Origin: Rhodospirillales bacterium
GTDB taxonomy: Bacteria; Pseudomonadota; Alphaproteobacteria; Rhodospirillales; 2-12-FULL-67-15
Assembly: GCA_016872535.1 (NCBI GenBank)
Contig: VGZQ01000030.1
Coordinates: 1 to 34,947, forward strand
Direction: 5' to 3'
DNA: 34,947 nucleotides
The notes below the pieces were generated by a model. That model was given only the letters and a program-made list of their open reading frames with translations, made no database searches and had not been told where the DNA came from. Made by a program: the position numbers and the translations under genes. Of the stretch, positions 25,968 through 33,175 are shown piece after piece; positions within the stretch are counted from its first letter, which is position 1; each line of letters opens with the position of its first letter.

Positions 25968-27095
25968 TTATCTTTTCCCTTCCCCATGCCCCTCTCCCCC
26001 CTCTCCGTGCCCATGCCGGTGGTGCAGGTCCGGGTAATGGGCGTGGCGGTGGACCAGCCGTTCGTGCCGGTGGCGGTGGCTGTGGGGCTCGCTCGGCGGC
26101 GCGCCGGGGTCGTGCGCGTGGCGGTGATGCTCGTCGTGCGTATGGCGGTGCTCGTGCTCCATCGCTTCGTGGACGTGTTCGTGCTCGTGGCGCTCGGCGA
26201 GGTGGAAATAAAGGCCGAGCGCCATCAGCGCGCCCGCCGCGAGCAGCTTGAGCGTGAGCGGCTCGTCGAGGATCACCAGCGCCAGCACGGCGCCGACGAA
26301 GGGCGCGAGCGAGAAATAGGCGCTCGCCCGCGCGACGCCGAGATGGCGCAACGCCGCCACGAACAGCGCGACGCTGATCCCGTAGCCGAACAGGCCGACC
26401 AGGCCGGCTTCCAGCCACGTTTCGACCGGCGGCGGTTCCACCTGCCGCCAGCCCCAGGCGAGCGCGAAATTGACGCCGCCCGCCGCCAGCCCCTTGATCA
26501 TGGCGATCTGCACCGGATCGGCCGCCGACAGTTTCCGTGTCAGGTTGTTGTCGATGCCCCAGGCAAGGCAGGCCCCGGCGACCAACAAAGCGCCGAGATC
26601 AAGGGCGACGCCATCGCCCTCCCACACCAGCAGCGCCGCGCCCGCGAGAATGGCGAGCGCGCCCAAGAGCAGGCGCCGGTCGACGTTTTCGCGGAACACC
26701 AGCCAGGCGATCGCCATGGTGGCGAGGCCTTCGAGATTGAGCAACAGCGCCGCGCCGGAAGCCCCCATGCGGGCGAGGCCGAACATCAACAGCAGCGGCC
26801 CCGCCATCCCGCCGAACAGGATGACGGCCGCGAGCCACGGCAGATCGGCCATGCGTAGCGGTGCCTCGGGCGCGGGATCGCCGAGCACCCGCGCCCAGCG
26901 CCGGACGGTCCACAAGCCGATCCCGGCGCCGAGGTACAGCATCGCCGCCAGCAGCCACGGATCCATGTCGCCAAGCAGGCGCTTGGCGAACGGCGTGCTC
27001 GCCCCGAACAGGGCGGCGGAGGCGAGCGCGAGCGGAACGCCCGGCCACCACAAATGCCGGGGCGGGGTCATCGGATCTCGGTCGGCGGCGTTCAT
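25968..27095 (-). CDS. EamA/DMT-family transporter with His-rich C-terminal tail
   Basis: Inner-membrane transporter with two EamA repeats and about ten hydrophobic helices between residues 10 and 300. The last 73 residues hold 24 histidines in HxH clusters (HEHEHVHE, HRHTHDEHH, PHSHRHRHERLVHRHAHY), a probable cytoplasmic metal-binding tail; Zn, Ni or Co handling is inferred, since the general family moves many solutes. The ATG at 27095 overlaps the vapC stop; an ATG at 27071 is the alternative. The final residues (GEGGEGHGEGKR) come from beyond a 94-bp sequence that recurs at 23227-23320 with another ending, so the C-terminus appears to have been exchanged by the neighbouring cassette. Confidence 0.85.
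   Translation of the reverse strand: MNAADRDPMTPPRHLWWPGVPLALASAALFGASTPFAKRLLGDMDPWLLAAMLYLGAGIGLWTVRRWARVLGDPAPEAPLRMADLPWLAAVILFGGMAGPLLLMFGLARMGASGAALLLNLEGLATMAIAWLVFRENVDRRLLLGALAILAGAALLVWEGDGVALDLGALLVAGACLAWGIDNNLTRKLSAADPVQIAMIKGLAAGGVNFALAWGWRQVEPPPVETWLEAGLVGLFGYGISVALFVAALRHLGVARASAYFSLAPFVGAVLALVILDEPLTLKLLAAGALMALGLYFHLAERHEHEHVHEAMEHEHRHTHDEHHRHAHDPGAPPSEPHSHRHRHERLVHRHAHYPDLHHRHGHGEGGEGHGEGKR
25998..26091 (+). repeat. Right copy of 94-bp direct repeat (EamA 3' end)
   Basis: Partner of 23227-23320 (93/94 identical). It lies within the His-rich tail codons of the complete EamA gene. Confidence 0.92.
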
Positions 27096-27514
27096 CACAT
27101 CACTGCGAAGCCTTCGCGCCGGGCGGCCCGCGCTAGGCGTTCGTCGAGAACGACGAAGCCGAAGCCGCGTGGCTCGAATTCCGAAGCCGTCAGGGCCGCC
27201 GCGAGCTGCAGGGAATCCGCCGCCTGCAGGTCATGGGTGCGGACCAAGCGCCGGGCAAGATCGCGCAATGGGCGTGAAGGGTTCACTTCCACCCAGGCGC
27301 GCTCCAGGGCGGCGAGCCGCGCGAGCGCCTCGTTCGCCCGATCGGAATCCATATGCCCTTCTCGCTCGCGCCGCGCCAGCGCCGAGGCGCACTCGACCGC
27401 GCTGCCCCACCACGCGACCATCGCCCCGTCGGATGCAAGCAGCTTCAGAAGGCGCGCGCGGGATGGCTCGCGCACCAAGAGCGGTATGATCGCCGACGAA
27501 TCCCAGAATTTCAT
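27095..27514 (-). CDS. VapC-type PIN-domain toxin
   Basis: A 139-residue PIN-domain ribonuclease, typically cleaving tRNA or rRNA in VapBC modules. Acidic metal-binding residues are in FWDSSAIIPLL (Asp5), the Glu of SAVECASALAR, the Asp of AADSLQLAAAL, and FVVLDERLARAARREGF near the C-terminus. The ATG at 27514 is chosen because it begins the PIN motif and lies 10 nt after the antitoxin stop. The TGA overlaps the EamA start by one base, so EamA may be read through from the TA promoter. Confidence 0.88.
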   Translation of the reverse strand: MKFWDSSAIIPLLVREPSRARLLKLLASDGAMVAWWGSAVECASALARREREGHMDSDRANEALARLAALERAWVEVNPSRPLRDLARRLVRTHDLQAADSLQLAAALTASEFEPRGFGFVVLDERLARAARREGFAVM

Positions 27515-27524
27515 GACCGCGCCG

Positions 27525-27827
27525 TCAGCGGCCTTGGGCGCGCTCGTCGAGCAGCGCCTTGAGCACCCCACGGCGCGCACGCGGCGGCGGCGCGCGCAGT
27601 GCCTTCAACGGCAGCGCCGCCGCGGGCCGCGCGATCAACCCAGCGGCTTCAAGCCGGGCCAATCGTTCGCGCGTCGATCGTTCGCGCGGGCGGTCGTGCG
27701 GCCCTATCCGCTCGATGCGGGCGATCGGCCGCTTGCGGTCGAGCACCAGCACAGTGTCGCCGGCGCGCACCTTGCGCAAGTAAGCGCTCAACTTGTTCTT
27801 CAGCTCAGCTATGGTGGCCTTTTGCAT
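27525..27827 (-). CDS. Phd/YefM-family antitoxin
   Basis: A 100-residue antitoxin for the VapC-like toxin 10 nt downstream. The N-terminus has the Phd fold: MQKATIAELKNKLSAYLRKVRAGDTVLVLDRKRPIARIERI, which binds DNA as a dimer. The C-terminal half (from about residue 50) is basic and Ala/Arg-rich rather than acidic, somewhat unusual for the toxin-neutralising tail. A promoter whose -10 box ends 7 nt before the ATG suggests a leaderless mRNA, and the same DNA contains a palindrome likely to be the autorepressor site. Confidence 0.85.
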   Translation of the reverse strand: MQKATIAELKNKLSAYLRKVRAGDTVLVLDRKRPIARIERIGPHDRPRERSTRERLARLEAAGLIARPAAALPLKALRAPPPRARRGVLKALLDERAQGR

Positions 27828-27830
27828 ATG

Positions 27831-27862
27831 GCTATTATAGCTATGTCATGACGGAGCGGCAA
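27831..27862 (-). promoter_or_regulatory. Consensus-like promoter and palindromic operator of the Phd/VapC operon
   Basis: On the minus strand TTGCCG (27857-27862) and a perfect TATAAT (27834-27839) are 17 nt apart. The TATAAT lies 6 nt before the antitoxin ATG, so transcription would begin at or next to the start codon and the mRNA would be leaderless. The -10 box sits in the palindrome GCTAT-T-ATAGC (27831-27841), a good position for Phd autorepression. Function is inferred. Confidence 0.6.
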
Positions 27863-27879
27863 GCGGCTCCGACCTTTGA

Positions 27880-28926
27880 TCAAGGCGCGCGCGCCGCCGC
27901 TTGCGCCTGGAACACCGCATCCATCATGGCCGCCTTGCGATCGAGGTTGAGCGGCTCGACCCGCGCCAGCATTTCGACGACGCGGTCGCGGGTCGCGAGC
28001 CAGCGGCCGGGATCGCCGACGGCGAAGCCGTCGAGGCGTCGGCACAGAATGTCGGTTGCGATGCGGAACGCGGCCTCGGCGCCGGATTTGGCCACCTTGT
28101 CGCCGAAACGGTGCAGCGCGATCCCGTCGAGATCGGGCAGCGCGTCCAACAGGCCGCCCAGTTCCCGCTGCAAGGCAAGCCCGTCCTCGGAGGCGAGTTC
28201 GAGCGCGCGACCGGGGCTGCCCTGGGCGAGACGGGCCAGTTCGAGCGCTTCGTCCCGGCCGAGCGACGGCGCCAGCCCGCCGATCACCCGGGCGGCGTCG
28301 GCCTCGGCGAGCGCGCGCAAGGAAAGCCGCCGGCAGCGCGAACGGATGGTCGGCAAGAGCGCGCCCGGATTGTGACTCACCAGCAGCAGCAAAGCGCGCG
28401 CGGGCGGTTCCTCCAGCACCTTCAGGATGGCATTGGCGGCGTTGCGGTTCATGTCGTCGGCGCTGTCGACCACCACCACCCGCCAGCCGCCTTCGGCCGG
28501 GGTCAGCGCCAGGAACGCGCCGACGCCGCGCACGTCCTCGACCACGATTTCGGTGCGGCGCGCGCCTTTCTTGTCGTCGAACGCGGGCTCGACGGCGAGA
28601 AAATCGGCGTGCCCGCCGGCGGCGACGCGGCGAAACACCGGATCGGCGGGATCGAGATAAAGCCCTTCTCCCGTCGGTTTGGTTGCGGTGGCGCCGAATA
28701 AGGACGGTTCCGCCATTGCCGGAAGCTTGCCTTGGGAAAGAACGTAGCGCGCGAAGCGATAGGCGAGCGTCGCCTTGCCGACGCCGCGCGGGCCGGCGAT
28801 CAACCAGGCGTGCGCAAGCCGGCCGCGCGCAAACGCCTCTTTCAACAGCGCCTCGGCCGCGCCGTGCCCGACCAGGTCGGGATTGGCGCGGGGCGGCGGG
28901 ATCGAATCGCTGTCGGAAGAGCCCAT
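27880..28926 (-). CDS. holB: DNA polymerase III subunit delta'
   Basis: Clamp-loader subunit of the replicative polymerase, 348 residues. The AAA+ fold shows a P-loop-like GPRGVGKATLA and the sensor/arginine-finger SRC motif (RSRCRRLSL), with NAANAILKVLEEPP as the delta' signature. The C-terminal helical collar follows. The ATG at 28926 (MGSSDSD) is preferred because the upstream in-frame start falls in a palindromic repeat. The gene follows tmk on the same strand, the standard tmk-holB pair. The next gene of the ancestral operon, metG, is now 5.7 kb away. Confidence 0.95.
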   Translation of the reverse strand: MGSSDSDSIPPPRANPDLVGHGAAEALLKEAFARGRLAHAWLIAGPRGVGKATLAYRFARYVLSQGKLPAMAEPSLFGATATKPTGEGLYLDPADPVFRRVAAGGHADFLAVEPAFDDKKGARRTEIVVEDVRGVGAFLALTPAEGGWRVVVVDSADDMNRNAANAILKVLEEPPARALLLLVSHNPGALLPTIRSRCRRLSLRALAEADAARVIGGLAPSLGRDEALELARLAQGSPGRALELASEDGLALQRELGGLLDALPDLDGIALHRFGDKVAKSGAEAAFRIATDILCRRLDGFAVGDPGRWLATRDRVVEMLARVEPLNLDRKAAMMDAVFQAQAAARAP

Positions 28927-28930
28927 TGTG

Positions 28931-29010
28931 TCATTCCCGCGCAAGCGGGAATCCAGGTTTCGCCAAAGATGGACCCCGGGTCGCGCCGCGATGCGGCTTG
29001 CCCGGGGTGA
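28931..29010. repeat. Palindromic intergenic repeat between tmk and holB
   Basis: Two hairpins: ATTCCCGC-GCAA-GCGGGAAT (28933-28952, perfect 8-bp stem with a GCAA loop) and ACCCCGGG...CCCGGGGT (28973-28980 with 29001-29008). This is the form of a dispersed REP-like element. It overlaps the 5' leader of holB. Confidence 0.75.
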
Positions 29011-29035
29011 CGATTTCGATTGAACGAATCATGAT

Positions 29036-29686
29036 TTACCCCTTCCCCAGCAGCCGGGTTTCGACCGCCCGCCAGACGTCGGCGGCCACGGCCTCCGCGT
29101 CGCGGTTCGCGTCCACCACCACACAGCGCGCGGACTCGGCGCGCGCGATCTCGAGAAACCCTTGCCGCATCCGCTCGTGAAAGCCGCCGTCCATGCGCTC
29201 GTAGCGGTTTTCATGGCTATTCCCGTAACGCACACCGACCCGGCCGAGGCCGACGTCCACCGGAATGTCGAAGATCACCGTCAGATCGGGCGCGAAGTCG
29301 CCGAGCAGCAACCGGTGCAGGCTCGCGATCGCCTCGCGCCCCAGGCGATGGCCGTAGCCCTGGTAGGCCATGGTCGAATCGGCGAACCGATCGGAGATCA
29401 CCCAACGCCCCTGGCCAAGCGCCGGCCGAATGGTGCGTTCCAGATGATCGAGCCGGGCGGCGTAATGAAGAAGTGCTTCGGTCGTCGGCGTCCAGCGGCC
29501 GGGATCGCCCTGGACCAGCAGCGCGCGGATCGCCTCGGCGCCCGGCGAGCCGCCCGGCTCGCGCGTCGTCACCGGATCGATGCCGCAGGCGCGGAGCCGT
29601 TCGGCGAGGCACGCGACCTGCGTCGACTTGCCCGCGCCCTCGCCGCCTTCGAAGGTGATGAGTTTGCCGGGCGTCATCGGCGGCAT
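29036..29686 (-). CDS. tmk: Thymidylate kinase
   Basis: Phosphorylates dTMP to dTDP in the cytoplasm; 216 residues, normal size. The P-loop is FEGGEGAGKST at about residues 12-22, the substrate-binding DR(S/F) motif is SDRFADSTMAYQG, and REPGG is the conserved substrate loop. The start at 29686 lies 7 nt after the dacC stop; an ATG three codons inside is also possible. It is in the dacC-tmk-holB run. Confidence 0.96.
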   Translation of the reverse strand: MPPMTPGKLITFEGGEGAGKSTQVACLAERLRACGIDPVTTREPGGSPGAEAIRALLVQGDPGRWTPTTEALLHYAARLDHLERTIRPALGQGRWVISDRFADSTMAYQGYGHRLGREAIASLHRLLLGDFAPDLTVIFDIPVDVGLGRVGVRYGNSHENRYERMDGGFHERMRQGFLEIARAESARCVVVDANRDAEAVAADVWRAVETRLLGKG

Positions 29687-29693
29687 GGGGCGC

Positions 29694-30854
29694 TTAGCCC
29701 GTTTCGCCCCACACGATGTGGCGGAACGCCGCCTTGAGCCGGCCGACCAGGCCGAGGCGTTCGACCGCTTCCCCCGCCGCCAGGGGAATTTCGAGCGGCT
29801 GGCGGTCGGGCAGCGCGACGGTCAGGGTGGCGAGCCGCTGGCCCTTGACGATCGGCGCCGGGATCGGCCCGTCGTAGGAGACTTTCACCTTCATGTCGCG
29901 GCGTTGGGCGCGCGGCAGCGTCAGGGTCACGTTCTCGCCAATCACCAGCGGCACCTTGGCCTTCTCGCCGAGCCAGACTTCGGCGTCGGCGACCTGTTCG
30001 CCCGCCTTGAACAGAGCGTAGTTGTTGAATTCGCGGAAGCCCCATTCGAGCAGGCGTTCGGATTCGCGCGAGCGTTCGTTCATCGACTTCATGCCGGTGA
30101 CCACCAGAATCAGGCGGCGATCGCCGCGCGTCGCCGACGCGGTCAGGCTGTAGCCCGATTCCTCGGTGTGGCCGGTCTTGACGCCGTCGACGCCGATGTC
30201 CTTGTAGAGCAGCGGATTGCGGTTGCCCTGCTTGATGCCGTTGTAGGCGAACTCGCGTTCGGCGTAGACCTTGTAGTGCTCGGGAAAATCGCGGATCAGG
30301 CGCGCCGACAGAACCGCCAGGTCGCGCGCGGTCATGTAATGGTCCGGGTCCGGCCAGCCGGTGGTGTTGGTGAATTGCGATCCCTTGAGCCCGAGTTCGC
30401 GGCCGAGCGCGGTCATTTCGTCGGCGAAGGCGCGCTCGTTGCGCGCGAGGCCTTCGGCCAGCACGATGCAGGCGTCGTTGCCCGACTGCACCACCACGCT
30501 GCGCAGCAGATCGGCGACCTTCACCCGCTCGCCGGGATTGAGAAACATGGTCGAGCCGCCGCTTTTGGCCCCGCCCTTGCGCCAGGCGTTTTCGGAAACC
30601 GGCAGCGCGTCATCGAGTGCGATACGGTTCTCGGCGAGGCGCTTGTAGACCAGGTAGGCGGTCATGATCTTGCTCATGGACGCGGGCGGAATGCGCTTGT
30701 CGGCGTCCTTTTCGAACAACACCTGGCCGGTGGCGAAATCCATCAGAATCGCCTCGCGCGCCACGGTTTCGAACGCGCGCGCGGGCGGTGTCGTTGCCAG
30801 GGCGACGACGACGAGCGCGGCCAGAGCGGCGGCGCGATGCGGCCGGAAAATCAT
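29694..30854 (-). CDS. dacC: D-alanyl-D-alanine carboxypeptidase (PBP5/6 family)
   Basis: Periplasmic serine peptidase that removes the terminal D-Ala of peptidoglycan pentapeptides. The 386 residues include a signal peptide (about 1-27, ending ARA-FET), the active-site SxxK (Ser59-Met-Ser-Lys62), SGN (VVQSGNDAC) and KTG (VKTGHTEESGYS). A PBP5-type C-terminal beta domain follows, and a C-terminal amphipathic helix (LVGRLKAAFRHIVW) would anchor it to the inner membrane. The ATG at 30854 is chosen over an upstream TTG because it places the signal peptide correctly and AAGG lies upstream. dacC is used by family habit; dacA or dacF would be equally valid. Confidence 0.93.
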   Translation of the reverse strand: MIFRPHRAAALAALVVVALATTPPARAFETVAREAILMDFATGQVLFEKDADKRIPPASMSKIMTAYLVYKRLAENRIALDDALPVSENAWRKGGAKSGGSTMFLNPGERVKVADLLRSVVVQSGNDACIVLAEGLARNERAFADEMTALGRELGLKGSQFTNTTGWPDPDHYMTARDLAVLSARLIRDFPEHYKVYAEREFAYNGIKQGNRNPLLYKDIGVDGVKTGHTEESGYSLTASATRGDRRLILVVTGMKSMNERSRESERLLEWGFREFNNYALFKAGEQVADAEVWLGEKAKVPLVIGENVTLTLPRAQRRDMKVKVSYDGPIPAPIVKGQRLATLTVALPDRQPLEIPLAAGEAVERLGLVGRLKAAFRHIVWGETG

Positions 30855-30929
30855 GATCCGAACCTTGGCAAAGGCGCGCGCGTTCGGCAAGGGGACAAAG
30901 GCGGCATCCCGATCGGGTTGCGTTCCGCG

Positions 30930-32024
30930 TCAGTCGACGACGATGCGCGCTTCCGGATAGCCGGAGCGAATCACCTTGTCGAGATAACGGTCGGCCTCCT
31001 CGACCGAGGCGATCGGGCCGATGCGGACGCGGAACAAGTCCTTGCCGTTGACCAGGATCGGGCTGACCGCGACCGGCCCGACGCCGGCGAGCTTGGCGCT
31101 GGTCTTGTGCGCGTTTTCGAAATGGCCGAAGGCGCCGGCCTGGATGAATATCTTGGTCACGCGGGCGGCCCCCTGGGTCAAGACCCCGACCTGAACCGCG
31201 GCCGCCTTGCGTGGCGCGGACGTTTCGGCCGGCGGCGCGTCGGTCACGGTGCGCGACGCGGTCGGTTGCAGGGCAGCCGACTGCGACGCGGGCGCGATCC
31301 GCGCGCCCGGCGGCGCAGGCCGCCAATTGGAAGAATCCGGCGCGGAATGAGCCGCCGGGTCTTTCGATTCTGGCGCGATCCGCGCGCCGGGTGGCGGCGC
31401 CAGTTCTTCTTTCGCCACCCCGGCCTTGGGCAGTTGCGCGACGGTCAGCGTCCCGTCCTTGACGTCGGCTGGCCTGGGCAGGGCGCGGGCGTTGACCACC
31501 GCCCCGCGCGCGATCATTTGTTCGGCGATCTCGCGGCTTTCCTCGGCGAGAATTTGCACCCGCACCCGGCCGGTGCCCTTGCCCTCGAGGCCGAGCAGCT
31601 GGGCGCTGCGGCGCGACAAGTCGATGATCCGGCCGGCGACGAAGGGGCCGCGATCGTTGATCCGCACGATCAGGCTGCGGCCGTTTTCCAGATTGGTGAC
31701 GCGCGCCAGGCTCGGCATCGGCAGCGTCTTGTGCGCCGCCGTGACCTCGTTCATGTCGTAGGTTTCGCCGTTGGCGGTGAGCTTGCCGTGGAAGTCGGCG
31801 CCATACCACGACGCGATGCCGGTTTCGTCGTAGGTGTAATCGACCGCCGGCGTGTACCAGACGCCGTTCACCTGGTAGGGCTCGCCCACCTTGTAGACGC
31901 CGCCCGGCGGGCCGTCGCGCAGTTTCTTCGCCGTGTGCAGCAAGAAATTGGTCTCGGCGCAGGCGGAAAGCGCGAGCGCGAGAGTCAGCAACGTCAAAAA
32001 GCGCGGCAAGGCCCAGGGGTGCAC
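30930..32024 (-). CDS. rlpA: Septal ring lytic transglycosylase RlpA (DPBB + SPOR) lipoprotein
   Basis: Outer-membrane lipoprotein that cleaves denuded glycan strands at the division site. The signal ends in a lipobox LALSAC (about residues 15-20). A double-psi beta-barrel domain follows (GIASWYGADFHGKLTANGE, then VRINDRGPFVAGRIIDLSRR). A Pro/Ala-rich linker with two copies of PPGARIAP leads to a C-terminal SPOR domain (FIQAGAF...FRVRIGPI), which binds denuded peptidoglycan. The GTG at 32024 has AGGA 8 nt upstream; the longer open frame above it has no support. It sits directly upstream of dacC, a normal pairing. Confidence 0.93.
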   Translation of the reverse strand: MHPWALPRFLTLLTLALALSACAETNFLLHTAKKLRDGPPGGVYKVGEPYQVNGVWYTPAVDYTYDETGIASWYGADFHGKLTANGETYDMNEVTAAHKTLPMPSLARVTNLENGRSLIVRINDRGPFVAGRIIDLSRRSAQLLGLEGKGTGRVRVQILAEESREIAEQMIARGAVVNARALPRPADVKDGTLTVAQLPKAGVAKEELAPPPGARIAPESKDPAAHSAPDSSNWRPAPPGARIAPASQSAALQPTASRTVTDAPPAETSAPRKAAAVQVGVLTQGAARVTKIFIQAGAFGHFENAHKTSAKLAGVGPVAVSPILVNGKDLFRVRIGPIASVEEADRYLDKVIRSGYPEARIVVD

Positions 32025-32107
32025 GGGCGGAATCCTATCGCGTCGGCGAACGGCCGAGAATTGGAGGAAAACACCTAAGAAATGCTTACCGGAACGAATA
32101 AGCCGCC

Positions 32108-33097
32108 TCAGCCGTCGCCGATGCGGTCGGCGAGCGAGCCGACGGCGATGGCGAAGAAGGTCGAGCGGTTCCACTTCAGGATCGTGCGGTAGTTGTCGTA
32201 GACCAGGAACGCGGGCCCCTTGGTCCCTTCGGCCAGGATCACGGACGCCTTGAGCGGCCGCGCCGGCAACGGGCTGCCGTCGGCGCGCGTGACCCCGAGC
32301 GCGCTCCATTCGGCGAGCGTTTTGACCACCCCGGTGCCGATCAGGCGCGCGTCGAACCCCTCGGGCAGGCGCGCCGGGCGGCCCCAGGTTTCGTCCCCTT
32401 TCCAGCCCGAGCGCTTGAGGTAGTTGGCGGCCGACGCGAACACGTCGGACCGGCTGTTCCACAGATCGATGCGCCCGTCGCCGTCGTGGTCGACGGCGAA
32501 GGAGCGGAACGACGACGGCATGAACTGGGTCTGGCCCATGGCGCCCGCCCACGAGCCGATCATGCGCTCGGGCGTGACGTGGCCCGCGTCGAGAATCTCG
32601 AGGGCATGGATCAGCTCCTTGCGGAAGTAGGCGGAGCGGCGGCCGTCGTAAGCGAGCGTGGCGAGCGCGGCGACCACGGGAAAGCCGCCGGTCTGCCGGC
32701 CGAAGTCGGTTTCCACCCCCCAGAACGCCACCAGGAAGCGCGCCTGTACGCCGTACTTGGCGGCGATGGCCTGGAGCAGTTCGCGGTTTTCGCCGAGGCG
32801 CTGGCGGCCCTTTTCGATCCGCGCCGGCGGCACCACGCGCGCCATGTATTCCTGGAACGTCAGGGTGAATTCCGGCTGGCGGCGATCGAGTTCGATCACG
32901 CGCGGTATCGGCTCGATTCCGGCGAGCGCGCGATCCAAGGTGGCGTCGCGTATGCCGACCGCGCGCGCATCCGCGCGCAAGCCGTTAAGCCATTCGGCGA
33001 ACGGCGGGCGCGCGGGATCCGCGGCCGCGGGCGATGCCGCCAGCGCCAGCGCGAAAACCCCAAACCACGCCCACAACCACATCCGCCGTTTTTTCAT
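32108..33097 (-). CDS. Lytic murein transglycosylase (MltB family)
   Basis: Periplasmic enzyme that cleaves the MurNAc-GlcNAc bond with 1,6-anhydro product. It has 329 residues with a Sec signal peptide (cleavage about AAA-DP, residue 26) and no lipobox, unlike E. coli MltB. The SLT_2 domain shows FWGVETDFG with the catalytic Glu, then SWAGAMGQTQFMPSSF and DGDGRIDLWNSRSDVFASAANYL, all family hallmarks. It may lack the C-terminal peptidoglycan-binding domain of some relatives. It is the first of three cell-wall genes in a row (with rlpA and dacC), but 83 nt separate it from rlpA, so a separate promoter is possible. Confidence 0.92.
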   Translation of the reverse strand: MKKRRMWLWAWFGVFALALAASPAAADPARPPFAEWLNGLRADARAVGIRDATLDRALAGIEPIPRVIELDRRQPEFTLTFQEYMARVVPPARIEKGRQRLGENRELLQAIAAKYGVQARFLVAFWGVETDFGRQTGGFPVVAALATLAYDGRRSAYFRKELIHALEILDAGHVTPERMIGSWAGAMGQTQFMPSSFRSFAVDHDGDGRIDLWNSRSDVFASAANYLKRSGWKGDETWGRPARLPEGFDARLIGTGVVKTLAEWSALGVTRADGSPLPARPLKASVILAEGTKGPAFLVYDNYRTILKWNRSTFFAIAVGSLADRIGDG

Positions 33098-33175
33098 TTC
33101 GATTCCGCGACGATTGAATCAACTCGCGCTGTTTGTGCCACAGGCGCGCCGCCGCGGCAACGCCGGGCGCATGCC

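Larger units (their letters stand above)
23321..25997 (-). mobile_element. Methyltransferase/ParB-like cassette between EamA 3'-end repeats
   Basis: A 2.68-kb segment bounded by two direct copies of 94 bp of the EamA coding region. It holds just two overlapping leftward genes, a D12-class DNA adenine methyltransferase and a ParB-fold protein, with about 100-170 nt of non-coding DNA at each end. Its base composition is lower in GC than the flanks. No integrase or transposase and no terminal inverted repeats are visible. The EamA gene keeps an open frame to a new stop inside the cassette edge, so insertion did not destroy the host gene. Confidence 0.75.

Noticed and set aside
25954-25972. Hairpin GATAAAT-ATGAA-ATTTATC followed by TTTT as a terminator
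   Set aside because: The stem is all A/T and overlaps the EamA stop codon; too weak to call an intrinsic terminator.
23321-25997. Restriction endonuclease partner for the adenine methyltransferase
   Set aside because: The only other gene is the ParB-fold protein, which shows no PD-(D/E)XK or HNH motif that I can see, so a classical type II restriction system is not supported.
29580-32078. 832-codon plus-strand open frame opposite tmk, dacC and rlpA
   Set aside because: Antisense shadow across three certain genes; no start context or motif.
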